From CAWKAV01 sp963847735 (lineage in GTDB: Bacteria > Desulfobacterota > Desulfuromonadia > Desulfuromonadales > BM103): a DNA stretch of 64,000 nucleotides. Positions 1 to 8,506 of this stretch are shown piece after piece. The number at the start of each line of letters is the position of its first letter. Within the stretch, counting starts at the first letter, position 1. The notes beneath the pieces were generated by a model. The model was not told the origin of the DNA. It ran no database searches and saw only the letters and a list, made by a program, of their open reading frames with translations. The position numbers and the translations under genes are program-made. Where the stretch lies: assembly GCA_963847735.1 (NCBI GenBank), contig CAWKAV010000003.1, positions 186,001 through 250,000 on the forward strand, read 5' to 3'.

Positions 1-505
1 AAACCGAGCCATCCAGAACACTTTTGAGGATTTTGTAGCCGGGATCGCCCGGCTCGAAAGAGAGATCGTCACAGAGCACGACGTAACGATAGGGCTGTTT
101 GCCGATCTGTGTGAAGATATCCGGCAGGTAATCAAGGTCGTGCTTGTCAACCTGGACAATCCGCAATCCATCGGCCGCATACTTGTTGAGAAGAGCCCGC
201 ACCACCGAGGACTTGCCGGTGCCGCGCGATCCCCAGAGCAGGACGTTATTCGCCGGGAACCCGCGCAGGAACTGCCGGGTATTTTTCTCGAGAATTTGCT
301 TCTGCCGGTCGATTCCGACCAGGTCGTCGAGGTGCGTTTCCTCGATGTATTCAATCGGCTCTAGATAACCGGCAAATGAATGCCGACGCCAATTGGCGGC
401 CGTAGTTTTTGTCCAGTCGACCGGCTCAGCGGCTTTTGGCAGCAGCTGTTCCACCGATGAGAGCACTCTCTCAAGTTGTTCAATGACTTCCGGTTTCAGA
501 TTCAT
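1..505 (-). CDS. DUF815-family AAA ATPase, partial
   Basis: The 168 visible N-terminal residues read as a P-loop ATPase of the DUF815 type; the C-terminus lies beyond the window edge. A Walker A motif (GSRGTGKSS) sits at residues 92-100 and a hydrophobic Walker B-like stretch ending in CDDLSF at about 141-150. The start at 505 is an ATG preceded by AGGGG. The gene lies 20 bases downstream of the malonyl-CoA decarboxylase gene on the same strand, so the two are probably co-transcribed. DUF815 proteins are soluble ATPases with no defined cellular role; the family is assigned from the Walker A context and the N-terminal layout, and a link to malonyl-CoA metabolism would be speculation. Confidence 0.8.
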   Translation of the reverse strand, partial: MNLKPEVIEQLERVLSSVEQLLPKAAEPVDWTKTTAANWRRHSFAGYLEPIEYIEETHLDDLVGIDRQKQILEKNTRQFLRGFPANNVLLWGSRGTGKSSVVRALLNKYAADGLRIVQVDKHDLDYLPDIFTQIGKQPYRYVVLCDDLSFEPGDPGYKILKSVLDGSV

Positions 506-525
506 CGCTACCCCTGTATATAAAA

Positions 526-2013
526 TTAAGATGGATTGGCCGAACCATTGCCGCGCCTGATTGAGAGCAAGCGGCGCAGTCGGGTCGACTGCCCCTGTTC
601 CACCTCATCGTCGCGCAGCAGGTTACGGACTCTCGCTGTTGCAGCAATCTCTTTGTTGGTGGCATAGGATTCAATATTCTTCTCGATATCCTTGAGCTGG
701 TAAAGGTAATTAACCATCAGCCCGCAGGACTCCTGCATGCCCTTGGCGGAGATGTCGCCGAGCCAATTGATGCGTTCGATGCGGGCGCCGTTGCCGAGAT
801 GAAAGCGGGCGACCGGATCGAGGGGGGCCTGGTCCTTGTCTCGCGCCTCGTGCAGGTAGCGGGCACAGAGAGAAAGCAGAGGTTCTTTCAGTATGGCAGC
901 TACCATCGGGTTGTCCTGCCATTGCGGGGTACTAAAGACCGCCTCAGCTTCTGCTGCAACCTTGAGCAGTCTCGCCGCTTCGATCAGGGCTTGCTCCATG
1001 GGCCCTTGTTCCTCTTCGTTCATGGACGCTTCGAAATAAGAATTCAGCCAACGGCGGAAGCCTGGCAGAGGCGACAGCGTTGAGAATGTCTTGAGATTTG
1101 GCAGCTGCTGACGCAGGCTGGTTACCACCTGTTTGATCAGGAAGGGTCCAAAGCTGATGCCCTTCAGCCCACGCTGGGTGTTGGAAATCGAATAGAAGAT
1201 GGCTGTGTCAGCTTTTTCCGCAGAACTTTCCGGGGCACTTTCATCGAGCAGTTCCTGAATGCTGGTCGCCAAGCCTTCGACCAGGGCGACTTCAATAAAG
1301 ATCAATGGTTCATCGGACATGCCAGGGTGAAAAAAAGCGTAGCAGCGACGATCCGATTCGAGCCGGTTATGCAAATCAGTCCAAGAGCTGATGGCGTGAA
1401 CAGCTTCATAATCCATCAGCTTTTCCAGTAAAGCGGCCGGACTCTGCCAGGTGATGCGTTCCACGGCAAGAAAGCCGACATCGAACCAGGTTGCCAGCAG
1501 AGATTTCAAATCGCGGTCGAGAGCAAACAGCTTTGGTCGTGCTGCCAGGAATGTCAACAGATCTGCGCGCAAATCAACCAGAAATTTTATACCTTGTGGC
1601 AGGGCGTTAAACTGGCGAAGCAGACGCTGTTGCGGCGACACCAGCGTTTCACGCATTCTGGTGGCGGTCTTTTGGAAGCTGTCGTCATCGACAGTTTCGA
1701 GCAGCTGTCGAGCGGTAATTTTCACCCGCTCGCGATCAACACAGAAGTTGTCCACCAGGATCTCAAGAAAATTTCTGCGCCCTGTATTGCTTAAAGTCAG
1801 ATAGAGTTCACCGAGTACGGCGGCGCGCTGCCGTGCAGAGACCTCTCCGCCGCGAGCGGCCAGGCATTCTTCCATGAGGAGTTTGATCCGCTTGGCGTCA
1901 TGCGGCGGCAGATCAACCTCCACCTTGGGCAGGCTGTTGAGGTCGCCGGAGCCGAGGATGCCGCTCCAGGCCCGACGGATATGATCCCATCCGAGATAAA
2001 AACGAGGATTCAT
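526..2013 (-). CDS. mlycD: malonyl-CoA decarboxylase
   Basis: A 495-residue protein matching malonyl-CoA decarboxylase over its length: an N-terminal helical region, then a GNAT-like catalytic domain. Visible family blocks are FFHPGMSDEPLIFIEVAL (residues 227-244), ISFGPFLIKQVV (286-297), FSTLSPLPGFRRWL (310-323) and FHLGNGARIERINWLGD (404-420). The catalytic Ser and His of the family fall in the third and fourth blocks. It converts malonyl-CoA to acetyl-CoA and CO2, allowing malonate use or clearing malonyl-CoA. AGGAG is placed seven bases before the ATG. It follows a DUF445 gene and precedes a DUF815 ATPase on the same strand; no malonate transporter or CoA ligase is adjacent. Confidence 0.92.
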   Translation of the reverse strand: MNPRFYLGWDHIRRAWSGILGSGDLNSLPKVEVDLPPHDAKRIKLLMEECLAARGGEVSARQRAAVLGELYLTLSNTGRRNFLEILVDNFCVDRERVKITARQLLETVDDDSFQKTATRMRETLVSPQQRLLRQFNALPQGIKFLVDLRADLLTFLAARPKLFALDRDLKSLLATWFDVGFLAVERITWQSPAALLEKLMDYEAVHAISSWTDLHNRLESDRRCYAFFHPGMSDEPLIFIEVALVEGLATSIQELLDESAPESSAEKADTAIFYSISNTQRGLKGISFGPFLIKQVVTSLRQQLPNLKTFSTLSPLPGFRRWLNSYFEASMNEEEQGPMEQALIEAARLLKVAAEAEAVFSTPQWQDNPMVAAILKEPLLSLCARYLHEARDKDQAPLDPVARFHLGNGARIERINWLGDISAKGMQESCGLMVNYLYQLKDIEKNIESYATNKEIAATARVRNLLRDDEVEQGQSTRLRRLLSIRRGNGSANPS

Positions 2014-2065
2014 CGAGAGACTCCTAGTCCCGAATCCGTGGGTAGTTGACGAATTCAGGCATGTG

Positions 2066-3661
2066 TCAGGCCGCCCACAACACGGCCAAATTGATTAAAC
2101 CGATCAGGAAGCCAAGGACGGCACCGAACAGGTTGATATATTTAAACTGCTCTTGCATGATTCCCATGAGCAACCCTTCAACCTGCAGGATATCAAGCTG
2201 GTTGACTTTGTCCTCCACCATGCGCTTCACGTTGAGGGTTTCAATCAGCGGCGGCACTTCTTTCTGCAAGACCTCGCCAACCTGGCGGTAGAGGCCTTCT
2301 TCAAGTTCTTCGAGAACGTCGGCGGGTAAACGCTCTGCCAGACGACCCAATGGATGCTGAAAGATCCAGGCCTCCAGCTTGTCCTTGATAATCCTCTCAA
2401 TGGCCGCAGCGGTTTCCGCTGATCTGGCCAGTTTGAGCAGCCGATCACCCAGCTCGTTCTGAACTCGCTTTACGCTGTCGGCAGGCAGGTTCTCATCAAG
2501 CAGGATGCGAAATGATCGATCCTTGACATGCTGCAACCCTTTATCGGCAAAGCCAAGGAGCAACTCTGTAGTTCGTCGGCTTTGAACTGCTTCGACAGAA
2601 CGTTCACTGAGATAACGTCTGGCTCCGGCCACTTTCTCGTAGGGAGCTTTTTCCAGAAAACGGCTCAAAGGCTTGTCCAGCAGGCCTTCCAGGCGCTCGC
2701 GCAGCATGGCGGCCACCTGCTGTTGAGTTTTTTCCTCACGCAGCCAGCGAGAGACTTCCTCTCCGGCTTTGTCGAGAAACTCGGGAATCTGGTTGTAAAT
2801 CTTGTCGAGGTTGATAAAGCCTGACAAGAGTCCTGCAAGGCCACCGAGAGAATCGAGAAAGGCTTCGATCCCTTGTCGACCTCTTTGTGCCAGTCGCTGA
2901 CGGAAGTCAGGATCATAGAGCAGCCCACCGAAACGTTCCAGCAGTGGCGGCACTTCCCGTTCGAGTTGTTGTAGTAAAACTTCAACCAGGTCCCCAGGCA
3001 GCAGGTCGCGCAGGGGACGGTCACTACGCAACAGTCGTTCCAGACGATCATCGACAAATCGTTCGACGGTTCTGGCGGCTTCTGGTGAACGCAAAACTGT
3101 GGTCAAGCGGCTGTCGAGATGGCTCTGCAGTCCCTGGTAGCGCGCTGGGGTTAGAAAGCTTTCCAGGTCGCGCGCCAGTAAAGCGTCTCCTTTCTCGCGG
3201 ATAAAGTCGCGCAGAAGCAATTCAAATTCGTCGCTGGCAAGATAGTCAGATATTGTCCTGACCACTTTGCTCTGCACGGTTGTCACCAGCTCACGAAAAC
3301 GCCGCTGATAACTATCCGGGACCAGGCTGTCCAGCGAGCCAAGATCACGGTCGAGAAACGTGCGGAGCTTTTCGTTGACTGCGCCTTTCAGCTCACGATG
3401 GAAGGCCGGTTTTTCAAGCGTCTGGCGAACATCGTCGGCAGTCAGCAGGTGTGAACCGACCATCTCGCCCATGCGCTGTGCCAGCTCGCCGCGCTTGGCA
3501 GGAATGATTCCCGGGGTCAGGGGGATGCGAACGCCGAGCAGGTGCCAGGGGCGCAACGGCCGGAAAAGCATGCGGATTGCGATGTAGTTGGTTACATAAC
3601 CAATCAGTGCGCCAAGCAGGGGCGGCATCAGGTAGGGCAGCCAGGGCAGGGTTTTTAACAT
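2066..3661 (-). CDS. DUF445 family membrane protein
   Basis: A 531-residue protein with the DUF445 layout: an N-terminal membrane hairpin (about residues 8-35, containing GALIGYVTNYIAIRMLF), a long charged helical middle, and a C-terminal hydrophobic segment (FGAVLGFLIGLINLAVLW) just before the stop. The GYVTNxxAIRMLFRP block near the N-terminus is the clearest family signature. DUF445 proteins are inner-membrane proteins of unknown function. It is first in a minus-strand run with malonyl-CoA decarboxylase and the DUF815 ATPase, and divergent from hslO. No strong ribosome-binding site is visible before the ATG at 3661. Confidence 0.85.
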   Translation of the reverse strand: MLKTLPWLPYLMPPLLGALIGYVTNYIAIRMLFRPLRPWHLLGVRIPLTPGIIPAKRGELAQRMGEMVGSHLLTADDVRQTLEKPAFHRELKGAVNEKLRTFLDRDLGSLDSLVPDSYQRRFRELVTTVQSKVVRTISDYLASDEFELLLRDFIREKGDALLARDLESFLTPARYQGLQSHLDSRLTTVLRSPEAARTVERFVDDRLERLLRSDRPLRDLLPGDLVEVLLQQLEREVPPLLERFGGLLYDPDFRQRLAQRGRQGIEAFLDSLGGLAGLLSGFINLDKIYNQIPEFLDKAGEEVSRWLREEKTQQQVAAMLRERLEGLLDKPLSRFLEKAPYEKVAGARRYLSERSVEAVQSRRTTELLLGFADKGLQHVKDRSFRILLDENLPADSVKRVQNELGDRLLKLARSAETAAAIERIIKDKLEAWIFQHPLGRLAERLPADVLEELEEGLYRQVGEVLQKEVPPLIETLNVKRMVEDKVNQLDILQVEGLLMGIMQEQFKYINLFGAVLGFLIGLINLAVLWAA

Positions 3662-3771
3662 GATTTTTTCTCAATGCATATCAACGGTCGATCATCCTTT
3701 ACCGGTTGCCGGCTTTGGGCTAAGATTTTCATCGGCCCTAATTGGCCGAAAAGCTTCCGAGAGGTCTCCAT

Positions 3772-4644
3772 ATGTCTGATCATCTGATCCGCGCCCTGAC
3801 TCTTGATGGCGCCATCCGCGCCACTGTTGCGGCAACCACGGCCTTGGTTGAGGAAATCCGCCAACACCAGCAGACTGATCCGACGGCCACGGTTGCTATT
3901 GGCCGTCTGGCAACTGCCGCCGCTCTCATGGGCAGTCTGCTCAAGGGCAACCAGAGGATCGGCTTGACAGTGGAAGGCAACGGCCCTCTTCAGAAAGTGC
4001 AGGCTGAAACCGATGCCCATGGCCACGTGCGGGCAACTGTCAAGGTGCCGGTGGCGAATTTACCGCCCCGCGATGGCCGCTTCGATGTCGCGGGAGCCGT
4101 CGGCCACGCTGGTTTTCTGCACGTCGTTAAGGATCTTGGTCTGAAAGAACCTTACCGTGGCATGATTCAGCTGGTCAGCAGCGAAATTGCCGAAGACCTG
4201 GCTTACTATTTCACCGCCTCGGAGCAGACTCCGTCAAGCATCGCCCTGGGGGTTGAACTGGGGCAGCAGGCCGAAGTTGTTGCCGCAGGAGGGTTCCTGG
4301 TGCAATTGATGCCTGATGCCGATGCCGCTCTGGCAGATCGCCTCGCAGAAAGACTCGCCAACTTGCCACCGACGACCACCCTGTTGCGCCAGAGGCTCTC
4401 ACCCGGAGCGATTGTCGAGCGTCTGTTGGAAGGTTTCCCGTATCAGTCGCTTGGAACAACCCCGTTATCTTTTGCCTGCTCGTGCAGTCAGCAACAGAGC
4501 CTTGGCCTGTTGCGCATGCTGGGAGCCGAGGCCCTTGACCAACTCATGACGGAGGTCGGTGACACGCAGGTGACTTGCGAATATTGCAAGCAGAACTACA
4601 CGGTCGACAAGGCGACCCTGCGAGAGATCAAAGCCAGCCTTTAA
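3772..4644 (+). CDS. hslO: Hsp33 redox-regulated chaperone
   Basis: A 290-residue cytoplasmic holdase chaperone activated by oxidation. The redox switch is intact: CSC at residues 236-238 and CEYC at 269-272, the four zinc-binding cysteines of Hsp33. The N-terminal domain has family blocks such as GRLATAAALMGSLLKG and KGNQRIGLTVEGNGPL. The start at 3772 is chosen because GAGAGG lies just upstream and the protein then begins MSDHLIRA, as in homologues; an in-frame ATG 30 bases upstream is less likely. It is monocistronic and divergent from the DUF445 gene. Confidence 0.95.
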   Translation: MSDHLIRALTLDGAIRATVAATTALVEEIRQHQQTDPTATVAIGRLATAAALMGSLLKGNQRIGLTVEGNGPLQKVQAETDAHGHVRATVKVPVANLPPRDGRFDVAGAVGHAGFLHVVKDLGLKEPYRGMIQLVSSEIAEDLAYYFTASEQTPSSIALGVELGQQAEVVAAGGFLVQLMPDADAALADRLAERLANLPPTTTLLRQRLSPGAIVERLLEGFPYQSLGTTPLSFACSCSQQQSLGLLRMLGAEALDQLMTEVGDTQVTCEYCKQNYTVDKATLREIKASL

Positions 4645-4708
4645 GTTGTTCGCGGGACAAAATCGTGACCATCTTCACCCGCCACAGACCCCTGCTAACA
4701 TTCTCCTG

Positions 4709-5290
4709 TCAATAGTTGCCGGTCTTGCTGTTGCCATCGCCATCCGTCGCAATAAATGCTGGATGCTGTCTCAGTTGCCCAAGCAGGTTGACGGCAAGCC
4801 ACCCAGTCAACATGCCGGAAATGACAGTAAAAAACAGGAACAGCGGCATAATTTGCCAGATCGCCGCATGCTGAATCACCAGCAGGCGTGCGGCAAGGAT
4901 TTGACCCAGCGCATGGCCAGCTGCCCCGACCGCTGAAACTCCCACCGGGCTCAGCCGCCGTCCGGCAACACGATACACGACAATCATAGCAGATGTTGCC
5001 ACGATGGCACCGGCTAAAGCCAACCAGAAACCGGGACCAAAAAGCCTGCCGAGCAATAGGGAACCAATGCCGACTCGGGCCAGGCTCACACACCATGCGG
5101 CGCGACCATCATAAAGGTAAAGCGCTACCAGGGTCATGACGTTGGCCAGGCCGAGACGCAGCCAGGGGACAGGAGTTGGCAGCAGGGTTTCCACGGCGTG
5201 CAAAGTTACGGCCATGGCAATAAACAGGGCCAGAAAAACCCGGCGACGTGCCCGCGCCAAGGCCTCCGTGTCAACGGCTGAGCAGGTCAT
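4709..5290 (-). CDS. Gx transporter / HepT component I-like membrane protein
   Basis: A hydrophobic protein of about 193 residues with five or six predicted membrane helices, resembling the family named heptaprenyl diphosphate synthase component I or Gx transporter, whose fold is related to ECF-type S components. The LPTPVPWLRLGLANVMTLVAL block near residues 33-53 is typical. The start at 5290 is preferred over the longer upstream extension because that extension would run deep into the NusGII gene; from 5290 the overlap is 20 bases. It is last in an apbE-NusGII-Gx unit. In other bacteria this trio accompanies extracytoplasmic flavin-linked redox systems, which suggests a role in flavin or precursor supply to ApbE; that is inference. 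Confidence 0.75.
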   Translation of the reverse strand: MTCSAVDTEALARARRRVFLALFIAMAVTLHAVETLLPTPVPWLRLGLANVMTLVALYLYDGRAAWCVSLARVGIGSLLLGRLFGPGFWLALAGAIVATSAMIVVYRVAGRRLSPVGVSAVGAAGHALGQILAARLLVIQHAAIWQIMPLFLFFTVISGMLTGWLAVNLLGQLRQHPAFIATDGDGNSKTGNY

Positions 5291-5657
5291 AAGGAGCCTT
5301 TTCGCTGCCAGCGCTGTCAATGCGAACCAGGATGCGATTTGGAACGCAGGCCAGCAGATCACCTGTCTGCCTGGCCGTTCCCATGGCGACACAGATTTTG
5401 CGAGGACAGGGGGAGCTGGTAATGCGTGCCCCCTGATTGTCTATAACGAGGTGGGTCGGGCCGAGCGGGCCATCGAGATCAACGCTCCGTGGCTGGTCAA
5501 GGGGGGCCGTAAAAAGAATCTGCTCTCCACGCGTAACAATCACATGCGTGCCCTTTGGCGCGGTCGCCACCCAGGCAATACCCGTCAAGGAAATGGCCAA
5601 CAGGATCAGGACAATCAACCAGTCGCCGCCGGTCATACATTGCCAAAGACTTTTCAT
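5271..5657 (-). CDS. NusG domain II-containing protein
   Basis: A 128-residue membrane-anchored protein: one N-terminal transmembrane segment (about residues 13-31, WLIVLILLAISLTGIAWVA), then an extracytoplasmic NusG domain II fold with the conserved Cys pair in SSPCPRKICVAMG (about residues 82-94). The start ATG overlaps the apbE stop (ATGA), a sign of translational coupling. The function is not established; the conserved pairing with apbE and a Gx transporter points to extracytoplasmic flavin or redox biology. It is unrelated to transcription factor NusG apart from the domain fold. Confidence 0.82.
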   Translation of the reverse strand: MKSLWQCMTGGDWLIVLILLAISLTGIAWVATAPKGTHVIVTRGEQILFTAPLDQPRSVDLDGPLGPTHLVIDNQGARITSSPCPRKICVAMGTARQTGDLLACVPNRILVRIDSAGSEKAPYDLLSR

Positions 5658-6664
5658 GGCGTAACCCGGTAGCTTGCCCAGCCCGGGCTGGTGGATATGT
5701 TACCGTCAGCGGCAACGATCAAGCCCTCTCCTCCGGGATATTGTGCCAGTAGCTGCAATCCCGCCTCCGGCCCCAGTACGACAACTGCTGTAGCGAGAGC
5801 ATCACCGAGCGCAACACTGTCAGCAATAATGGTCACACTCTGGCAGCGCTTCGCCGGGAAACCGCTCTGAGGATCGAAGATATGATGATAGCGCTTGCCA
5901 TCCTCTTCAAAAAAACGTTCATAATCTCCGGAAGTAACCACGGCCCGATCTCGAACCTGAATCGTTTCAAGGACTGTGTCCTGCTGGCGAGGGTGCTGGA
6001 TGCCGATGCGCCAGGCACGCTGACGCATTGCAGGACGGGAACGTTGGCCGAGCAGATACATATCGCCGCCAGCGTTGACGGCAGCCCTGGTGACACCATA
6101 CTGCTTCAGTATCGCGACCGCCCGGTCGACAGCATAGCCTTTTGCGATCCCGCCAAGGTCAACCTGTAGATGCGGGGCCCTCTTGTTGACGTGCTGGCCG
6201 TGAAGAGAGAGGGCCGCCGGCCCAATTCCCTTCAGAGCCTCGAAAATGGCGCGCTGATCGGGAACATGCGGTGCTTCACTGTCGAAACCCCATAGATCCT
6301 TCAACTCGCCGAGTGTCAGGTCGAAGGCGCCGCCACTCTGTTGCGCCACCTTCAGGCCAAGAGCGATAACTTCTGCCGTTTCCCTGGCAACGTTGGTACC
6401 CGCAACGCTCTGTGAAAGGCGGGAAACGTCACTGCTCGAGACATGTTTGCTGAACAGCTTTTCCAGACGTTCGATTTCGGCAAAGGCGCTATCAATGGCC
6501 GTCTCCAGGGTGCGGGGATCTTGCCCTCCGGCCATGATTTCGACGACCGTGCCCATCATCAAACGACTGCGTCGGAGCTCTTCCTGTTCAGGCCGCAGAC
6601 TCCACCACGACAGTGCCAGCAACACCACGAGTAAACCAATCATCAGGGGGCGGTTCCAGGACAA
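5654..6664 (-). CDS. apbE: FAD:protein FMN transferase (ApbE)
   Basis: A 336-residue ApbE protein that attaches FMN to Thr or Ser residues of extracytoplasmic proteins. An N-terminal signal anchor (about residues 6-22) is followed by the catalytic fold with MGTVVEIMAG (about 37-46), DLGGIAKGYAVDRA and NAGGDMYLLG, the FAD- and metal-binding blocks. The start appears to be TTG at 6664, three bases after the rimO stop; an ATG seven codons in has no better ribosome-binding site. No obvious flavinylation substrate (RnfG, NqrC or FMN-binding domain protein) lies in the window, so its target must be elsewhere. Confidence 0.92.
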   Translation of the reverse strand: MSWNRPLMIGLLVVLLALSWWSLRPEQEELRRSRLMMGTVVEIMAGGQDPRTLETAIDSAFAEIERLEKLFSKHVSSSDVSRLSQSVAGTNVARETAEVIALGLKVAQQSGGAFDLTLGELKDLWGFDSEAPHVPDQRAIFEALKGIGPAALSLHGQHVNKRAPHLQVDLGGIAKGYAVDRAVAILKQYGVTRAAVNAGGDMYLLGQRSRPAMRQRAWRIGIQHPRQQDTVLETIQVRDRAVVTSGDYERFFEEDGKRYHHIFDPQSGFPAKRCQSVTIIADSVALGDALATAVVVLGPEAGLQLLAQYPGGEGLIVAADGNISTSPGWASYRVTP

Positions 6665-6666
6665 AG

Positions 6667-8004
6667 CTATTTCTCGCAGATTTCGCCGATCAGATCATAT
6701 TCGGTGGAGTCGGTGATGATGATGTCGACAATGTCGCCGACATCAGCCTGGCCGGAGGTGATGTAGACCTGGCCATCCACATCCGGCGCCTGACGGATGC
6801 TGCGGCCGCGTAGCAGCAACTCGGTTTCTTCGCTGTAACCTTCCACAAGAGTTGGTTCGATGCGGCCTTTCAAGGCCAGATTCTTGCTGAAAGAGACTCG
6901 TGACTGTGCCTTCATAAGGCGTTTGTAGCGTGACTGTTTGGTGCGCTCCGGAACCTGTCGTTCAAGCTTTGCAGCGGACGTGCCTTCTTCGCGGGAATAA
7001 CGGAACACCCCGAGACGCTCAAAGTGACCCTCTTCGACAAAGGTAAAAAGCTTGCGAAACACCTCATCGGTCTCACCGGGAAAGCCCACAATCAATGAGG
7101 TTCGCAGCGTGACATCCGGAATGCGTGTGCGGATGCGTCCAAGGAGCGCGCGGATGCCTGCTTCATCAATCCGGCGGTTCATGGCGGCCAGAATATGGTC
7201 GTCAATATGCTGGATCGGCAGATCGAGGTAACGGCAGATTTTCTCTTCAGAGGCTATCATGTCGAGCAGTTCGTCAGTGATGCCGTCCGGGTAGGCATAC
7301 AGCAACCGCAACCAGACAAGTCCGTCAATTTTGACCAGCTCACGCAACAGGGAGGTTAACTCGGGGCCCGTCTCACGTTCGGCGCCAAAAGCCGTGACGT
7401 CCTGGGCGATCAGGTTGATTTCCTTGACGCCGCCCTTAACCAGCCGCTCAACTTCGGCGACAACCGAAGGGATGGTCCGTGATCGCAACGTACCCCGAAT
7501 ACTCGGAATGACGCAGTAGGAGCAATGATTGGCGCAGCCTTCGGCGATCTTGACATACGCTGAATAAAAGGGTGATGAAGTGACCCGTGGCGTCGTGTGG
7601 TCGTAAAGGTAGTCAGGCAGGCCGATCTCCTGCTGTCTCTCACCCTGCAGGTGCTTGTCGAGCAGTTCAATGATACGCGGTGCATCCGCAGTTCCCATGA
7701 AAAAATCAACTTCCGGAAGGTCCTTTGCCAGTTCGTCACGGTAGCGTTGTGGCAGGCAGCCGCTGACGATCAGCAGCTTGCAGCGGCCGTTCTTTTTATA
7801 GTCGGCGACTTCAAGGATGGTGTCTACCGATTCCTCCTGGGCTTCACGGATAAAGGCGCAGGTGTTGACCACAATGATGTCGGCCTGGCTGTCATCTGTG
7901 ATAATGGCGAAACGCTCGACAGGCAAGTGACCGAGCATGACTTCGGCGTCCACCAGGTTTTTCGGGCAGCCGAGACTGACCAGACTGACGTTGTACTTGT
8001 TCAA
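6667..8004 (-). CDS. rimO: ribosomal protein S12 methylthiotransferase
   Basis: A 445-residue radical SAM methylthiotransferase that modifies an Asp of ribosomal protein S12. The order is an N-terminal MTTase domain with SLGCPKNLVDAE, a radical SAM core with CANHCSYC (CxxxCxxC, the SAM-binding 4Fe-4S cluster) near residue 150, and a C-terminal TRAM domain. SLGCPKN rather than the MiaB-type motif separates it from the tRNA enzyme. The start is TTG at 8004: GGAGG lies seven bases upstream, inside the nine-codon extension that an upstream ATG would give. It heads the rimO-apbE-NusGII-Gx run. Confidence 0.95.
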   Translation of the reverse strand: MNKYNVSLVSLGCPKNLVDAEVMLGHLPVERFAIITDDSQADIIVVNTCAFIREAQEESVDTILEVADYKKNGRCKLLIVSGCLPQRYRDELAKDLPEVDFFMGTADAPRIIELLDKHLQGERQQEIGLPDYLYDHTTPRVTSSPFYSAYVKIAEGCANHCSYCVIPSIRGTLRSRTIPSVVAEVERLVKGGVKEINLIAQDVTAFGAERETGPELTSLLRELVKIDGLVWLRLLYAYPDGITDELLDMIASEEKICRYLDLPIQHIDDHILAAMNRRIDEAGIRALLGRIRTRIPDVTLRTSLIVGFPGETDEVFRKLFTFVEEGHFERLGVFRYSREEGTSAAKLERQVPERTKQSRYKRLMKAQSRVSFSKNLALKGRIEPTLVEGYSEETELLLRGRSIRQAPDVDGQVYITSGQADVGDIVDIIITDSTEYDLIGEICEK

Positions 8005-8076
8005 GAGGGTTCCTCCGCAGAGACGCACCAAAATCCATGGCGCGAAGATTTCTTCAGATATTCGGGGAGTTATAAC

Positions 8077-8117
8077 ACAAAACCGCCCCGGGGCAAAAGG
8101 TTTACTCCGGGGCGGTT
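8077..8117 (-). terminator. GC-rich hairpin terminator after dodecin gene
   Basis: Inverted repeat with arms at 8081-8091 and 8107-8117 (AACCGCCCCGG and its complement), followed on the minus strand by a short T-rich stretch. It lies between the dodecin gene and rimO and would end the dodecin transcript. Confidence 0.75.
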
Positions 8118-8144
8118 GCGCTGTCGATATTCCAGATCAAGCGT

Positions 8145-8363
8145 TTATTTCAGCTCAAAGGCGACCTTGATTACGACCTGGTACTCATTGACTTTGCCGT
8201 CATCTCCGATGTGGCCGCGAACCTCCTGAACCTCGAACCAGGAAAGCTTCTCCAGAGACTGCTGCGCCCTGGTTACGGCCTGCTGAATTGCTGCTTCGAT
8301 TCCGGCACTGGAAACGCCAATCACCTCAACTTTTTTGTAGGTCCTGCCCTGTCCGTAACTCAT
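8145..8363 (-). CDS. dodecin family flavin-binding protein
   Basis: A 72-residue dodecin: a small dodecameric protein that stores or buffers flavins or CoA. The sequence has the dodecin pattern of a beta strand with YKKVEVIGVSSAG, a helix with AIQQAVTRAQQSLEKLSWFEV, and closing strands with GHIGDDGKVNEYQVVIKVAFEL. The Trp-Phe-x-Val segment contributes to the flavin site in the family. Two adjacent ATGs follow GGGGAGG; the second (8363) has better spacing. It appears monocistronic with its own terminator, next to the flavin-related apbE group. Confidence 0.92.
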   Translation of the reverse strand: MSYGQGRTYKKVEVIGVSSAGIEAAIQQAVTRAQQSLEKLSWFEVQEVRGHIGDDGKVNEYQVVIKVAFELK

Positions 8364-8506
8364 CATCTCCTCCCCTTGCAAAAAGGTTAAAAGCATTTAC
8401 CCCAGGTTAAAGGTTAACACCCGGATTAATTCTGTAAACATGAATTTTGTGAGATGTCGGAAGGGACTGAAACGTTATCGCGGATTTTTTCTGCCACAAG
8501 GCAGAA

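Noticed and set aside
5136..5672. Long plus-strand frame of 178 codons
   Set aside because: Antisense to the NusGII and Gx genes, both of which have family motifs.
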